A stretch of 64,000 bases of DNA from Polaromonas sp. (GTDB lineage: Bacteria > Pseudomonadota > Gammaproteobacteria > Burkholderiales > Burkholderiaceae_C), in assembly GCF_030689685.1 (NCBI RefSeq), contig NZ_JAUYEY010000006.1:62001-126000 (forward strand). Reading direction: 5' to 3'. Below are positions 1-8,788 of this stretch, one piece after another. The translations under genes were made by a program, and so were the position numbers. Position 1 is the first letter of the stretch. The number at the start of each line of letters is the position of its first letter. A model generated the notes under the pieces. That model ran no database searches and was not told the origin of the DNA. It was given only the letters and a program-made list of their open reading frames with translations.

Positions 1-364
1 CGCCCAGATGCAGCTGGGTCACCGTCTGGCAAGTGCCAAGCTGCGCTGTGGTCAGGTCTATCTCGCGGGCCAGATAACGCAAATAGCTGGTTGAGCGGCT
101 GTGGTGCCTGGTGATGATCTTGTTGCACGCGCAGTAGTAACACAGCGACTCGCAAAACGGAATGTGCACATACACCGACAGCGGCAACGCCAGCGCAGAA
201 GGCCCTTCGCGGCGCTGGGCCAGCGCCTGCCCGTGGTCGGCGGCAGAAAATGCTTCGACAAAACGGTCGGCGGTCGGATAAGACGTGTAGCGCGGTCCGG
301 CAACGTCGAAGCGGCTCAACAGCTTGGGAGATACCTGGGTCAGGGTGGCGGTGGCATGGGACAT
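1..364 (-). CDS. hemN: Oxygen-independent coproporphyrinogen III oxidase, N-terminal part (cut by window edge)
   Basis: This radical SAM enzyme decarboxylates coproporphyrinogen III to protoporphyrinogen IX without oxygen in cytoplasmic haem synthesis. Only the first 121 residues are present; the rest lies beyond base 1. The protein begins MSHATATLTQVSPKLL, has the RYTSYPTADRF segment typical of HemN N-termini, and then the radical SAM cysteine run HIPFCESLCYYCACNK. The ATG at 364 is the first in frame before those motifs. It is divergent from the FNR gene, with a perfect FNR box between them, so anaerobic induction is likely. This role and neighbourhood agree with the family. Confidence 0.93.
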   Translation of the reverse strand, partial: MSHATATLTQVSPKLLSRFDVAGPRYTSYPTADRFVEAFSAADHGQALAQRREGPSALALPLSVYVHIPFCESLCYYCACNKIITRHHSRSTSYLRYLAREIDLTTAQLGTCQTVTQLHLG

Positions 365-417
365 TGCAGACTTCTCAGGGTGATGCCCGACTGTGACGCG
401 CCCGCTCACATGGCGGT

Positions 418-431
418 TTGATCTGGATCAA
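418..431. promoter_or_regulatory. FNR box, perfect match
   Basis: The sequence TTGATCTGGATCAA matches the consensus TTGATnnnnATCAA at all ten defined positions. It sits 54 bp upstream of hemN and 69 bp upstream of fnr, between two divergent genes, so it may control hemN, fnr or both. Binding is inferred. Confidence 0.85.
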
Positions 432-499
432 TCCCGCCCGCGCTGTGCCCGGGACAATTTGATGCAGATCAGAAAGCACTGTAATGAAGGACGTGCACC

Positions 500-1249
500 G
501 TGAACCAGCACTCTCCCCTGGATAAAACGCCAATGGACCTACCGGCCATGAAAGTGGCCTGCTCTAACTGCAATCTGCGCGAGCTGTGTATGCCGGTGGG
601 CCTGAGCCCGCAAGACCTCGCCCACATCGACACCCTGGTGAGCACACGCCGCAAAGTCAAGCGCGGTGCCACGCTGTTTCGCAGCGGTGAAGCCTTCGAC
701 GCCCTGTTTGCCATCCGCAGCGGTTTTTTCAAAACCTGCCTGAACGCCGAGGATGGCCGGGACCAGGTGACCGGCTTCCAGATGGCCGGCGAGATCATCG
801 GGCTGGACGGCATTGTCAACGACCGGCATAGCTGCGATGCAGTGGCCCTGGAAGATGCCGAGGTCTGCGTCATGCCGTTTGCCCGCATTGCTGAGATGGC
901 ACGCGAGATCGCGCCTTTGCAGCAACACCTGCACCGCGTCATGAGCCGCGAAATTGTGCGCGAGCACGGCGTGATGCTGCTGCTGGGCAGCATGCGCGCC
1001 GAAGAGCGGCTGGCCGTGTTTTTGCTGAACCTGGTGCAGCGGCTGCATGCGCGCGGCTTTTCCAGCTCTGAGCTGGTGCTGCGCATGACACGCGAAGAGA
1101 TCGGCAGCTACCTTGGCATGAAACTCGAAACCGTAAGCCGCACCTTCTCGCGGTTTGCCGATGACGGCATTCTGGATGTCAGGCAGCGCCAGGTGCGCAT
1201 TCTGGACCTGGCCGCGTTGCAACGCATCGTGAACCAGCAGGCAGGCTGA
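500..1249 (+). CDS. fnr: FNR-type oxygen-sensing transcription factor (first copy)
   Basis: This is a 249-residue CRP/FNR-family regulator expected to carry an oxygen-labile [4Fe-4S] cluster and to dimerise on FNR boxes when oxygen is low. Cluster cysteines are visible at C21, C24 and C30 (CSNCNLRELC), with the fourth at C123 in DAEVCVMPF, matching E. coli C20/C23/C29/C122. The C-terminal helix-turn-helix contains EEIGSYLGMKLETVSRTF, with the E-SR residues that read TTGAT. The GTG start follows GAAGGA at 486-491; an upstream ATG at 484 is out of frame. A perfect FNR box lies upstream, so autoregulation is plausible. A second FNR is encoded further along. Confidence 0.93.
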   Translation: MNQHSPLDKTPMDLPAMKVACSNCNLRELCMPVGLSPQDLAHIDTLVSTRRKVKRGATLFRSGEAFDALFAIRSGFFKTCLNAEDGRDQVTGFQMAGEIIGLDGIVNDRHSCDAVALEDAEVCVMPFARIAEMAREIAPLQQHLHRVMSREIVREHGVMLLLGSMRAEERLAVFLLNLVQRLHARGFSSSELVLRMTREEIGSYLGMKLETVSRTFSRFADDGILDVRQRQVRILDLAALQRIVNQQAG

Positions 1250-1257
1250 CAGCCGCG

Positions 1258-3936
1258 TCAGCGCAGCAACAGTCGCATGGCAATGGCCTCCGGCAGGGGT
1301 CCGGTCGACACCTCGAAACCGGCCTGCCGCGCCAGAGCCGCCATGCCCGAGTTCTCCGGCAGACATTGCCCCACCACTTCCATGGTGCCGCGCTCCCGCA
1401 GGTAAGCTGTCAGTTTGTCAAGCAGCACGCGGCCCAGGCCCTTGCTCTGCCACTCGGTGGCCACCTGAATCGCGAATTCCGCCACCCGGTTGTCAGGGTC
1501 GCACACGGCCCGGGCTTCAGCCACCATACGCGGCGCAGCGCCGGCGTGGTCGATGATCGCCACAAAAGTCATTTCACGGTCGTAGTCAATCTGGCTGTAA
1601 CGGGCGAGCTCTGAATGCGGCACTTCCCGGCGCGCCATGAAAAAACGTAGCCGCATGTCGCCGGGCGAGGCCCCGGCGTAAAAGGCCATCAGGCGCTGGC
1701 CATCTTCTGGCCGGATTGGTCGCAGCAGCAATTGCTGTCCCGCCAGCTCAACACGCTCTTCCAGCGCCGACGGATACGGGCGGATGGCCAACCGGCTAAC
1801 CTCGTTGGGCGGCACCCGCCGCAGCTTGATGCGGGCATCAACTGCGAGCACGCCGCGCTCATCCACCAGCAGCGGGTTGATGTCGAGCTCAACCAGCCAG
1901 GCCAGGTCACAAGCCATCTGCGACACCTTCAGCAAGGTGGCCAGCAAGGCCTGCTCGTTGGACGGCGGGCGCCCTCGGTAACCCGCCAGCAGGGTCGACA
2001 GCCCGCTTGCGGCAACCAAGTCACGCGCCAGCGGACTGTTGAGCGGCGGCAGGGCGACGGCGTGTTGCCGGTTCAGTTCAACCGCAGTGCCCCCGCTGCC
2101 GAACAGGAGGACCGGTCCGAACACGGCATCGGTGGCAATTCCCACTATCAATTCATGGGCGCCGGGGCGATGCGCCATCGCCTGCACGGTGAAGCCCAGC
2201 ACCCGCGCCTGGGGCAGAAGGCGTGTGAGCTGCTGGCACATGTTGGCCGCTGCAGCCCTGAGCTCGTCGCCAGATGCCAGACCCAGCGCCACGCCGCCCA
2301 CATCGGACTTGTGGATGACCTGGGGCGAAATGATCTTCAGCGCCACCGGATAGCCGATTTTTTCAGCCGCCACCACCACCGCCTCCTCCACGTCGCGGGT
2401 CTGCACGGTTTCCACCGTGGGAATGCCATAAGCCCGCAGCACCGCCTGGGCCTGGGCATCGCCCAGCCACTCACGGCCTTCACGCAGCGCGTCTTCCAGC
2501 AGCGTCTGCACAAGCCCCCGGTCGGGCGTGAAGTCATCCAGCGTGTCGGTGGCAAGCTGCTGCAGCGCCTGCTGATTTCGCGCATAAGTGGCCAGTTGCA
2601 GCCAGGCTGCTGTCGCGCGTTCGGGCGTGTCATAACTGGCGACACCCGATTCAGCACTGGCTTTTCGCGCTGCCGCTACCGCTGCACCGCCCAGCCAGCA
2701 GGTCAGCACCGGCTTGGGCGCCGTCTGCATCAGCGGCAGACAGGCGAGCGCAATATCGGCTGCCGGAACAATGGCAGTGGGGGCATGGATGAACAGCACA
2801 CCATCGACCTCGGGCGCTGCCAGCAACACCCGCAGGCTGTCGACGTAGCGGCCAACAGGCGCGTCACCCACGATGTCCACCGGATTGCCGTGCGACCAGG
2901 TGGACGGCAGGCATTGGTCGAGCAGATGCAAGGTGTTGTCTGTGAGTAGCGCCAGCACACCACCCCCCATCGAAAGTGCATCAGCAGCCAGCACCCCGGC
3001 ACCACCGCCGTTGGTCAGCACGGCCAGCTGCTCGCCGTGCCAGTGTTTCGCGTGGGTTAATGTTTCGGCCGCGTCGAACAGCGACTCCAGGGTGTCCACC
3101 CGCAACATGCCGGCGCGCCGGACGGCGGCGTCAAACACGGTGTCCGACCCCGCCAGGGCGCCGGTGTGCGATGCAGCCGCCCGGGCACCGTCCGGGGCGC
3201 GCCCGGCCTTGACGATGATCACCGGCTTGTTGCGTGCCGCCGCCCGCGCCGCCGACATGAACTTGCGCGCCGCCTTGACAGACTCCATGTAGAGCAGGAT
3301 GGCCCGGGTGGTGGGATCGCTGGCGAGGTAATTAATCACGTCACCAAAATCCACATCCGCGCTGTCGCCCAGCGAGATGAAATGGGAAAACCCGATACCC
3401 CGCGTGTTGGCCCAGTCCAGCATCGCCGTCGCCAGCGCACCAGACTGCGTCACAAAGGCCAGGCCTCCGGGAAGGGCGTTGCCGGGCGCAAAACTGGCAT
3501 TCAGGCCGACGCCAGGGACCAGCGCACCGATGCAGTTCGGCCCGAGGATGCGCAGCAGCCAGGGACGCGCCGCATCAAGCATCGCCTGCTCCAGCGAAGG
3601 GCCACCGCCCACGGAAGGCTGCTTCAGTCCGGCGCTGAGTACGATGGCGGCCTTTGTGCCCTTGCGACCCAAGGCGTCAATCAGTTCTGGCAGCGTCGCT
3701 GCGGGGGTACAGATCACCGCCAGGTCCGGGGCCTGCGGCAGCGACGCGACATCGGGCCAGGCCGGTCCGCCGTCCACAAGCGTATGCCGGCGATTGACAG
3801 GCCAGATCGCGCCCTTGAAACCGCCGAGTTTGAGGTTGCGCAGCACCACAGACCCCACGCTGCCCTTCCGGTCTGAGGCGCCGATGACAGCTACCGATCC
3901 GGGATGGAACAGGGCTTCGAGATGGCGTACGCTCAT
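1258..3936 (-). CDS. GNAT acetyltransferase fused to NDP-forming acyl-CoA synthetase (Pat-like)
   Basis: An 892-residue cytoplasmic protein with four parts: a CoA-binding Rossmann domain (about 1-130), succinyl-CoA-ligase-like domains (about 140-460), an ATP-grasp domain (about 480-690) and a C-terminal GNAT domain (about 725-890). The segment ASHTGALAGSD carries the histidine phosphorylated in ADP-forming acyl-CoA synthetases. Proteins of this layout include the protein lysine acetyltransferase Pat, and others are annotated as bifunctional acetate-CoA ligases; the sequence does not decide between them. The ATG at 3936 is chosen because AAGGA lies about 6 nt upstream; an in-frame ATG at 3969 has no such signal. 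A one-mismatch FNR-like box lies 70 bp upstream. Confidence 0.88.
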   Translation of the reverse strand: MSVRHLEALFHPGSVAVIGASDRKGSVGSVVLRNLKLGGFKGAIWPVNRRHTLVDGGPAWPDVASLPQAPDLAVICTPAATLPELIDALGRKGTKAAIVLSAGLKQPSVGGGPSLEQAMLDAARPWLLRILGPNCIGALVPGVGLNASFAPGNALPGGLAFVTQSGALATAMLDWANTRGIGFSHFISLGDSADVDFGDVINYLASDPTTRAILLYMESVKAARKFMSAARAAARNKPVIIVKAGRAPDGARAAASHTGALAGSDTVFDAAVRRAGMLRVDTLESLFDAAETLTHAKHWHGEQLAVLTNGGGAGVLAADALSMGGGVLALLTDNTLHLLDQCLPSTWSHGNPVDIVGDAPVGRYVDSLRVLLAAPEVDGVLFIHAPTAIVPAADIALACLPLMQTAPKPVLTCWLGGAAVAAARKASAESGVASYDTPERATAAWLQLATYARNQQALQQLATDTLDDFTPDRGLVQTLLEDALREGREWLGDAQAQAVLRAYGIPTVETVQTRDVEEAVVVAAEKIGYPVALKIISPQVIHKSDVGGVALGLASGDELRAAAANMCQQLTRLLPQARVLGFTVQAMAHRPGAHELIVGIATDAVFGPVLLFGSGGTAVELNRQHAVALPPLNSPLARDLVAASGLSTLLAGYRGRPPSNEQALLATLLKVSQMACDLAWLVELDINPLLVDERGVLAVDARIKLRRVPPNEVSRLAIRPYPSALEERVELAGQQLLLRPIRPEDGQRLMAFYAGASPGDMRLRFFMARREVPHSELARYSQIDYDREMTFVAIIDHAGAAPRMVAEARAVCDPDNRVAEFAIQVATEWQSKGLGRVLLDKLTAYLRERGTMEVVGQCLPENSGMAALARQAGFEVSTGPLPEAIAMRLLLR

Positions 3937-3981
3937 GAAAATCCTTGCACACACGCAGGGTTTCCGCATGACGAAAGCAGC

Positions 3982-4080
3982 TTAGCGCGGGGCAAGGGCT
4001 TGCAGTTGTTTTAGATCAAGCAGACCGACGCTGGCGCCCCACAGAATGACAGTCAGCACACCGATCCAGCCGAGAAACAT
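3982..4080 (-). CDS. Possible 32-residue single-pass membrane peptide
   Basis: A short frame encodes MFLGWIGVLTVILWGASVGL followed by LDLKQLQALAPR: one hydrophobic stretch of about 20 residues, then a short polar tail. The size and layout resemble known small membrane proteins, but I recognise no family. No clear ribosome binding site precedes the ATG, an in-frame stop lies four codons upstream, and an FNR-like box sits inside the frame. It may be a chance reading of the intergenic region between the acyl-CoA synthetase and the alcohol dehydrogenase. Confidence 0.22.
   Translation of the reverse strand: MFLGWIGVLTVILWGASVGLLDLKQLQALAPR
4006..4019. promoter_or_regulatory. FNR-like box, one mismatch
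   Basis: TTGTTTTAGATCAA differs from TTGATnnnnATCAA at one position. It lies 70 bp upstream of the GNAT/acyl-CoA synthetase gene and 141 bp upstream of the divergent alcohol dehydrogenase gene. Control of the former is the more likely reading by distance. Confidence 0.5.
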
Positions 4081-4160
4081 ACAGATACATCAGCCAGCCG
4101 ACACGGCGCCTCCTGCGATCCGCTGGGGAACCGCCGCCCAATGATCAATAAGGACACCCC

Positions 4161-5198
4161 ATGAAAGCCCTTGTGTACAACGGCCCCGGCCAAAAAAATC
4201 TGCAAGAACGCCCCAAACCCGTCATTGAGGCGGGCACCGACGCGATCATCCAGATCACCCGAACGACCATTTGCGGCACCGACCTGCACATTCTCAAGGG
4301 CGACGTGGCCACCTGCCTGCCCGGCACCACCCTGGGGCACGAGGGCGTCGGCGTGGTGGAAAGTGTGGGTGCCGGCGTGACCACCTTCAAGCCGGGCGAC
4401 AGGGTGTTGATCTCCTGCATCAGCGCTTGTGGCCGCTGTGAGTACTGCCGCAAAAGCATGTACTCGCATTGCACCACCGGCGGCTGGCTACTGGGCCACC
4501 GCATCAACGGCACGCAGGCCGAATTTGTGCGTATTCCGCATGCCGACACCAGCTTGCACCCGATTCCGCCCGGCGCCGACGAAGAAGCGCTGGTCATGCT
4601 CAGCGACATCCTGCCAACTGGCTTCGAGTGCGGTGTGCTGAACGGCAAAATTTCTCCCGGCGCCAGCGTGGCCATCGTCGGCTCCGGGCCTATCGGGCTG
4701 GCTGCCCTGCTCACTGCGCAGTTTTATGCACCTGCCACCTTGATCATGGTGGACATTGATGACAACCGCCTGGCCGTGGCCAAGCGCTTTGGCGCCACCC
4801 ACAGCGTGAACAGCTCTGCCGGCGACGCGGCCCGGCAGGTGATGGCGCTGACCGGCGGGCGCGGGGTGGACACCGCAATCGAGGCGGTGGGCATACCGGC
4901 AACCTTTGGCCTGTGCCAGGACATCGTGGCACCGGGCGGCACCATTGCCAACGTCGGTGTGCACGGGGTCAAGGCAGACCTGCACCTGGAGCGGCTCTGG
5001 TCGCACAACGTGACCATCACCACCGGGCTGGTGGACACCTTCTCGATCCCGATGCTGCTTAAAACCGTGCAATCAAAACGTATTGATGCAGCCCAACTCA
5101 TCACGCACCGCTTCAAGCTGGACAACATCCTGCAGGCCTACGACACCTTTGGCAAAGCTGCCGACACCAAAGCACTGAAGGTGATCATTGAAGCGTGA
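4161..5198 (+). CDS. Zinc-dependent medium-chain alcohol dehydrogenase
   Basis: A 345-residue NAD(P)-dependent alcohol dehydrogenase of the medium-chain family. Catalytic zinc ligands C38 and H60-E61 (LGHEGVGVVE) are present, as are the four structural zinc cysteines C90, C93, C96 and C104. The Rossmann fingerprint is VAIVGSGPIGLAA. AAGGA about 10 nt before the ATG supports the start. Its neighbours suggest a low-oxygen role, for example reoxidising NADH by reducing an aldehyde, but the substrate cannot be read from the sequence. It is transcribed away from the acyl-CoA synthetase gene. Confidence 0.9.
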   Translation: MKALVYNGPGQKNLQERPKPVIEAGTDAIIQITRTTICGTDLHILKGDVATCLPGTTLGHEGVGVVESVGAGVTTFKPGDRVLISCISACGRCEYCRKSMYSHCTTGGWLLGHRINGTQAEFVRIPHADTSLHPIPPGADEEALVMLSDILPTGFECGVLNGKISPGASVAIVGSGPIGLAALLTAQFYAPATLIMVDIDDNRLAVAKRFGATHSVNSSAGDAARQVMALTGGRGVDTAIEAVGIPATFGLCQDIVAPGGTIANVGVHGVKADLHLERLWSHNVTITTGLVDTFSIPMLLKTVQSKRIDAAQLITHRFKLDNILQAYDTFGKAADTKALKVIIEA

Positions 5199-5278
5199 TG
5201 AACAAACGCCGGGGACTTGTTTGCCGCCGACATGGCCCGCAGGTGTGGGTCAATCTGCGTGGCAGTGGCAGTCAGTCT

Positions 5279-5335
5279 GCTATTGTTTTTATAGCTGCTG
5301 ACGCAGGTAATACATGGGCTGGCGGCCTAAAACAC
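5279..5335 (+). repeat. Dispersed ~60-bp repeat, copy 1
   Basis: This copy begins GCTATTGTTTTTATAGCTGC and continues through GACGCAGG...ATGGGCT...GGCCTAAAA. It matches, in order and spacing, the copies near 8.7, 35.3, 46.3, 47.9 and 50.3 kb. It occupies most of the 224-bp gap between the alcohol dehydrogenase and the ATPase. A 65-codon frame across it shows no protein-like features and is not called. Confidence 0.7.
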
Positions 5336-5422
5336 TTCTGCCCGACCGCGCCGTTTGACTCTTCCCGGTGCATCGGTCACGCATCGGCCTGATGTCTCCA
5401 ACGCAGAAAATGAAAATATCCG

Positions 5423-8185
5423 ATGAGCGTTGATCAGAACAGTGACGGGGCGACCGGCAAGGACCCGTCGGTAGCGCCGCATGTGCTGGCGCTTGACGCG
5501 CTCGTCGCGCAACTTCAGGTTCAACCCGACGAGGGCCTGTCGGGTGAGGATATTCGCCAGCGCAAAGAAAAATACGGTCCCAATCAACTGCCCGAGGCGC
5601 CGCCGCGTTCGGCCTGGCGGGTGTTCCTCGCGCAGTTCAAAAGTATTTTGATCATGATTTTGATCGGTGCGGCGACGCTGGCGGCGCTGATTGGCAACAC
5701 CAAAGATGCACTCGTGATCCTGGCCGTCGTCCTGATCAATGCCACCGTCGGCTTTTACCAGGAGTACCGCGCCGAGCAAAGCCTGGCGGCCCTCAAGGCC
5801 ATGTTGCCGGTGCGGGCGCGTGTGCGCCGCGAAAGCAAAAAAATTGAAGTCGCTGCCGAAGACCTGGTGCCCGGGGACGTGGTGCTGCTGGAGGCGGGTG
5901 ACCCGGTGCCGGCTGACGGAAGATTGCTCCTCTCAGCGGGGCTGGAGGTTGACGAGTCGGCCCTGACGGGCGAGTCGCAGCCGGTCGGCAAGCAGCTTGA
6001 CGCGCTACAGGCGACTGACCTGCCGCTGGCCGAGCGCAGCAACATGCTCTACATGAACACCTTGCTCACGCGGGGCCGGGCAGAAATCATCGTCACGGCA
6101 ACGGGCGCGCAAAGCGAGATGGGGCAGCTGTCGCAAGAACTTGCCGCCACGCCCGAAGTACCCACGCCGCTGCAGCTTCAACTCGACCAGTTGGGCAAAC
6201 GGCTGGGCGCCATTGCGTTAACGCTGGTTGGCCTGCTGTCCGCCCTGGCGCTCTGGCGCGGCGACACCCTGGCGCACATTGCGCTGGACGCGATTGCGCT
6301 GGCCGTTGCGGCCATGCCCGAAGGCCTGCCGGTGGTGGTGACGGTGACGCTGGCGCTGGGCATGCGCAACATGGCGCGCCACCAGGCCATCGTCAAGCGC
6401 CTGGCCAGTGTGGAGACCCTGGGATGCACCACGGTGATCTGCTCGGACAAGACGGGCACGCTGACACTTAACCAGATGACGGCGCGCGCGTTTTTTTACC
6501 GGGAGCAACGCTTCAACGTTTCTGGTGAGGGGTACGCGACAGATGGCGAAATCAGCGCGACTGGCTCTGCGGGCTCGGCTTCGAGACTTCCCGATCTGCA
6601 GGCGCTGCTGCTGCCGCTGGTCGCCTGCAACGACAGCCGGGTTGACCATGGCAAAGTCATTGGCGACCCGATGGAGGCGGCCTTGCTGGTGCTGGCGCAC
6701 AAGGGTGGCCTCGATCCCGGCACGGCCACCGAGGCACTGCCGCGTCTGGCGGAAATTCCTTTCGATGCGGCCCACAAGTTCATGGCCACTTTCCATCAGG
6801 AGGACGGTCAGGTCCGGATGTTCGTCAAAGGCGCGCCCGACGTGTTGCTGGCGCTCTGTACGCAGGCGCTCAACGCAAGCACTGAAGGCCCGCTGGACGG
6901 GGCCGCCCGCCAGCAGATCGAGGCGCACTACACCGAGCTCGGCAGCCAGGGCCTGCGCGGTCTGCTGGTCGCCTCGCGCAGCATTGCCAACAGCGCGTTT
7001 GATGCAGCAGGCGATCTCTCTGCATGGGTCAGCGACCTCAGCTTCGTCGGCTTGATCGGGCTGATGGACCCGCCACGCGCAGAGGCCAAGGTGGCCATCG
7101 CCGAATGTCGGGCGGCGGGCATTACCGTCAAGATGATCACTGGCGACCACCAACTCACCGCATCGGCCATCGCGGCTGAACTCGGGCTCAAGGGCACAGC
7201 CATGACGGGCGCAGAGCTGGAGCGCCTGAATGCAGAACAGCTGGCCGCCGCCATCGACGATGTTGCCGTGTTCGCCCGCGTGACACCCAGCAACAAGGTC
7301 AAGATCGTGCGCGTGCTGCAAAAAAAAGGCGCGGTGGTGGCCATGACCGGCGACGGTGTAAATGACGCGCCGGCTTTGAAAAGCGCCGACATTGGCGTCG
7401 CCATGGGCAGCGGCACAGCAGTCGCCAAGGCCGCCGCCACCATGGTCTTGCTTGATGACAACTTCGCGACGCTGGTCAGCGCGGTACGGCAGGGGCGCAC
7501 GCTTTACGACAACATCGTGAAGTTCGTGCGCTTCCAGCTGTCCACCACCATAGGCGCCATCCTGTGCGTGTTCTTTGCGCCTTTACTGGGGCTGCCCGAA
7601 CCTTTTACGGCGGTGCAGATTTTGTGGGTCGCCATCATCATGGACGGCCCGCCTGCCGTGTCACTCGCGATGGACGCCGCACGCCCTGGCCTCATGCACG
7701 AGCCGCCGCGCAGCCGCAGCAAGCCGCTGCTGACGCTCAGGCGCCTGGGCAAAATCATCGCCTACGGCGTCACCATGATGATGGGAACGCTGGCGGTGCT
7801 GCACTTCGGCCTGCAGGCCGGCATGGCGCAGCAGGCCCCCACCCTGGCATTCACCACCTTCGTGCTGTTTCAGTTTTTCAACGTGTTCAACGCGCGCGTC
7901 GAGCGCGGCACGGCGTTCAACCGGCATTTCTTCAAAAACACGATGCTCTGGGCCTCACTGGCGGGTGTGATCGGCTTGCAGGTCATTGCCGTGCATTGGC
8001 CACCCGCCCAGTCCATTTTTGGGACCCAGTCCCTGTCTCTCGGTCAATGGGGCATCGCCACCGGCACAGCAGCCACCATCTTGCTGCTGGAAGAAGGGCG
8101 CAAGCTGGCGGTGGCCCTGTTTGAACGCCTGCGTTCGGGACCCAAGGCGCCTGAACCCCTCGCACCGAAGGAGGCGGCCCAATGA
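5423..8185 (+). CDS. P2-type cation-transporting P-type ATPase
   Basis: A 920-residue inner-membrane pump of the P-type II (Ca2+/H+-like) family. It has the actuator TGES loop, PEGLP in the fourth core membrane helix, the phosphorylation site SDKTGTLT and the hinge GDGVNDAP. The cytoplasmic N-terminus is about 60 residues. In helix 6, where calcium pumps have N..TD ligands in a segment like LWVNLVTDGPPA, this protein reads LWVAIIMDGPPA, so two of three oxygen ligands are replaced. The transported ion is therefore uncertain: H+ or another cation is possible. The gene sits in a low-oxygen gene set, with a decayed cytochrome b561 directly downstream. Confidence 0.88.
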   Translation: MSVDQNSDGATGKDPSVAPHVLALDALVAQLQVQPDEGLSGEDIRQRKEKYGPNQLPEAPPRSAWRVFLAQFKSILIMILIGAATLAALIGNTKDALVILAVVLINATVGFYQEYRAEQSLAALKAMLPVRARVRRESKKIEVAAEDLVPGDVVLLEAGDPVPADGRLLLSAGLEVDESALTGESQPVGKQLDALQATDLPLAERSNMLYMNTLLTRGRAEIIVTATGAQSEMGQLSQELAATPEVPTPLQLQLDQLGKRLGAIALTLVGLLSALALWRGDTLAHIALDAIALAVAAMPEGLPVVVTVTLALGMRNMARHQAIVKRLASVETLGCTTVICSDKTGTLTLNQMTARAFFYREQRFNVSGEGYATDGEISATGSAGSASRLPDLQALLLPLVACNDSRVDHGKVIGDPMEAALLVLAHKGGLDPGTATEALPRLAEIPFDAAHKFMATFHQEDGQVRMFVKGAPDVLLALCTQALNASTEGPLDGAARQQIEAHYTELGSQGLRGLLVASRSIANSAFDAAGDLSAWVSDLSFVGLIGLMDPPRAEAKVAIAECRAAGITVKMITGDHQLTASAIAAELGLKGTAMTGAELERLNAEQLAAAIDDVAVFARVTPSNKVKIVRVLQKKGAVVAMTGDGVNDAPALKSADIGVAMGSGTAVAKAAATMVLLDDNFATLVSAVRQGRTLYDNIVKFVRFQLSTTIGAILCVFFAPLLGLPEPFTAVQILWVAIIMDGPPAVSLAMDAARPGLMHEPPRSRSKPLLTLRRLGKIIAYGVTMMMGTLAVLHFGLQAGMAQQAPTLAFTTFVLFQFFNVFNARVERGTAFNRHFFKNTMLWASLAGVIGLQVIAVHWPPAQSIFGTQSLSLGQWGIATGTAATILLLEEGRKLAVALFERLRSGPKAPEPLAPKEAAQ

Positions 8186-8254
8186 CGGCACTTGGTCATT
8201 CATCGTGCCGGTACAGCCATCCGACGACACTCGCCGCCCTTACTTTCTGGCGGT

Positions 8255-8652
8255 CGGGCTGATGGTGGACATCGCCATGGGGCTACTGGTCTGGCCATGC
8301 GCGCGCACTCCCGGCATCCACCACCGCGCCAGAGATCACGCCCGAACCGCCAAGCTGGCAGCCGCTGGCGTCGCATGGGGGGCAAGGCGCGCTCTATGTG
8401 TTCATGATCCTCATGCCTCTGGCCGGTTGGCCTGCGCTCAGCGCGGAGGGACAAGCCACTGCGTTCTTCGGCCTGCAACTGCCGACATTGATGGCGGCAA
8501 ACGAAAATTTTGCAGAGATCATCAAGGAAGTTCACGAAACTGGCGCCGTCGTCGGCTACTTGCTGATTGCTCTGCACGCCGCTGCCGCCTTGTTTCACCC
8601 CTATGCCGTGCGGGACAATACGCTCAAGCGCATGCTGCCGGGGCGACGTTAA
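8255..8652 (+). pseudogene. Decayed cytochrome b561-family gene
   Basis: The 3' half is readable from about 8314 and encodes MRALPASTTAPEITPEPPSW, then the b561-like segment LYVFMILMPLAGWPALSAEG and HETGAVVGYLLIALHAAAAL, ending in DNTLKRMLPGRR. The HETGA and LHAAAALFH segments hold the haem-ligand histidines of the last two helices. Upstream, a b561-like MGLLVWP is in another frame (about 8276-8298), and no first helix with a start codon is found. I infer a 5' deletion plus a frameshift. A GTG at 8398 could only give an 84-residue fragment, so I call a pseudogene. Confidence 0.72.
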
Positions 8653-8663
8653 ACGGGGCCACT

Positions 8664-8725
8664 TCAGCATCAAAACAAGCTGTAACCCAATGAGCACCTG
8701 CGCAAACAGCTATTACTTTGATAGC
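8664..8725 (-). repeat. Dispersed ~60-bp repeat, copy 2
   Basis: Read on the minus strand it begins GCTATCAAAGTAATAGCTGT, continues TTGCGCAGG...TTGGGTTA, and ends near TTTTGATGC, matching copy 1 along its length. It lies in the 136-bp gap between the b561 remnant and the VIT-family gene, which holds nothing else I recognise. Confidence 0.7.
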
Positions 8726-8788
8726 GTTTAACCTGAACACGCCACCCCCAACCAGCTTTCTGCGCTTTCATAAACCTGAGGAAACACC

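Noticed and set aside
5195-5392. 65-codon frame after the alcohol dehydrogenase gene
   Set aside because: It runs through the dispersed repeat, has no ribosome site and no protein-like pattern.
8314-8652. Intact small cytochrome b561
   Set aside because: The first helices are missing or out of frame, so the haem sites cannot be completed; a remnant is the better call.
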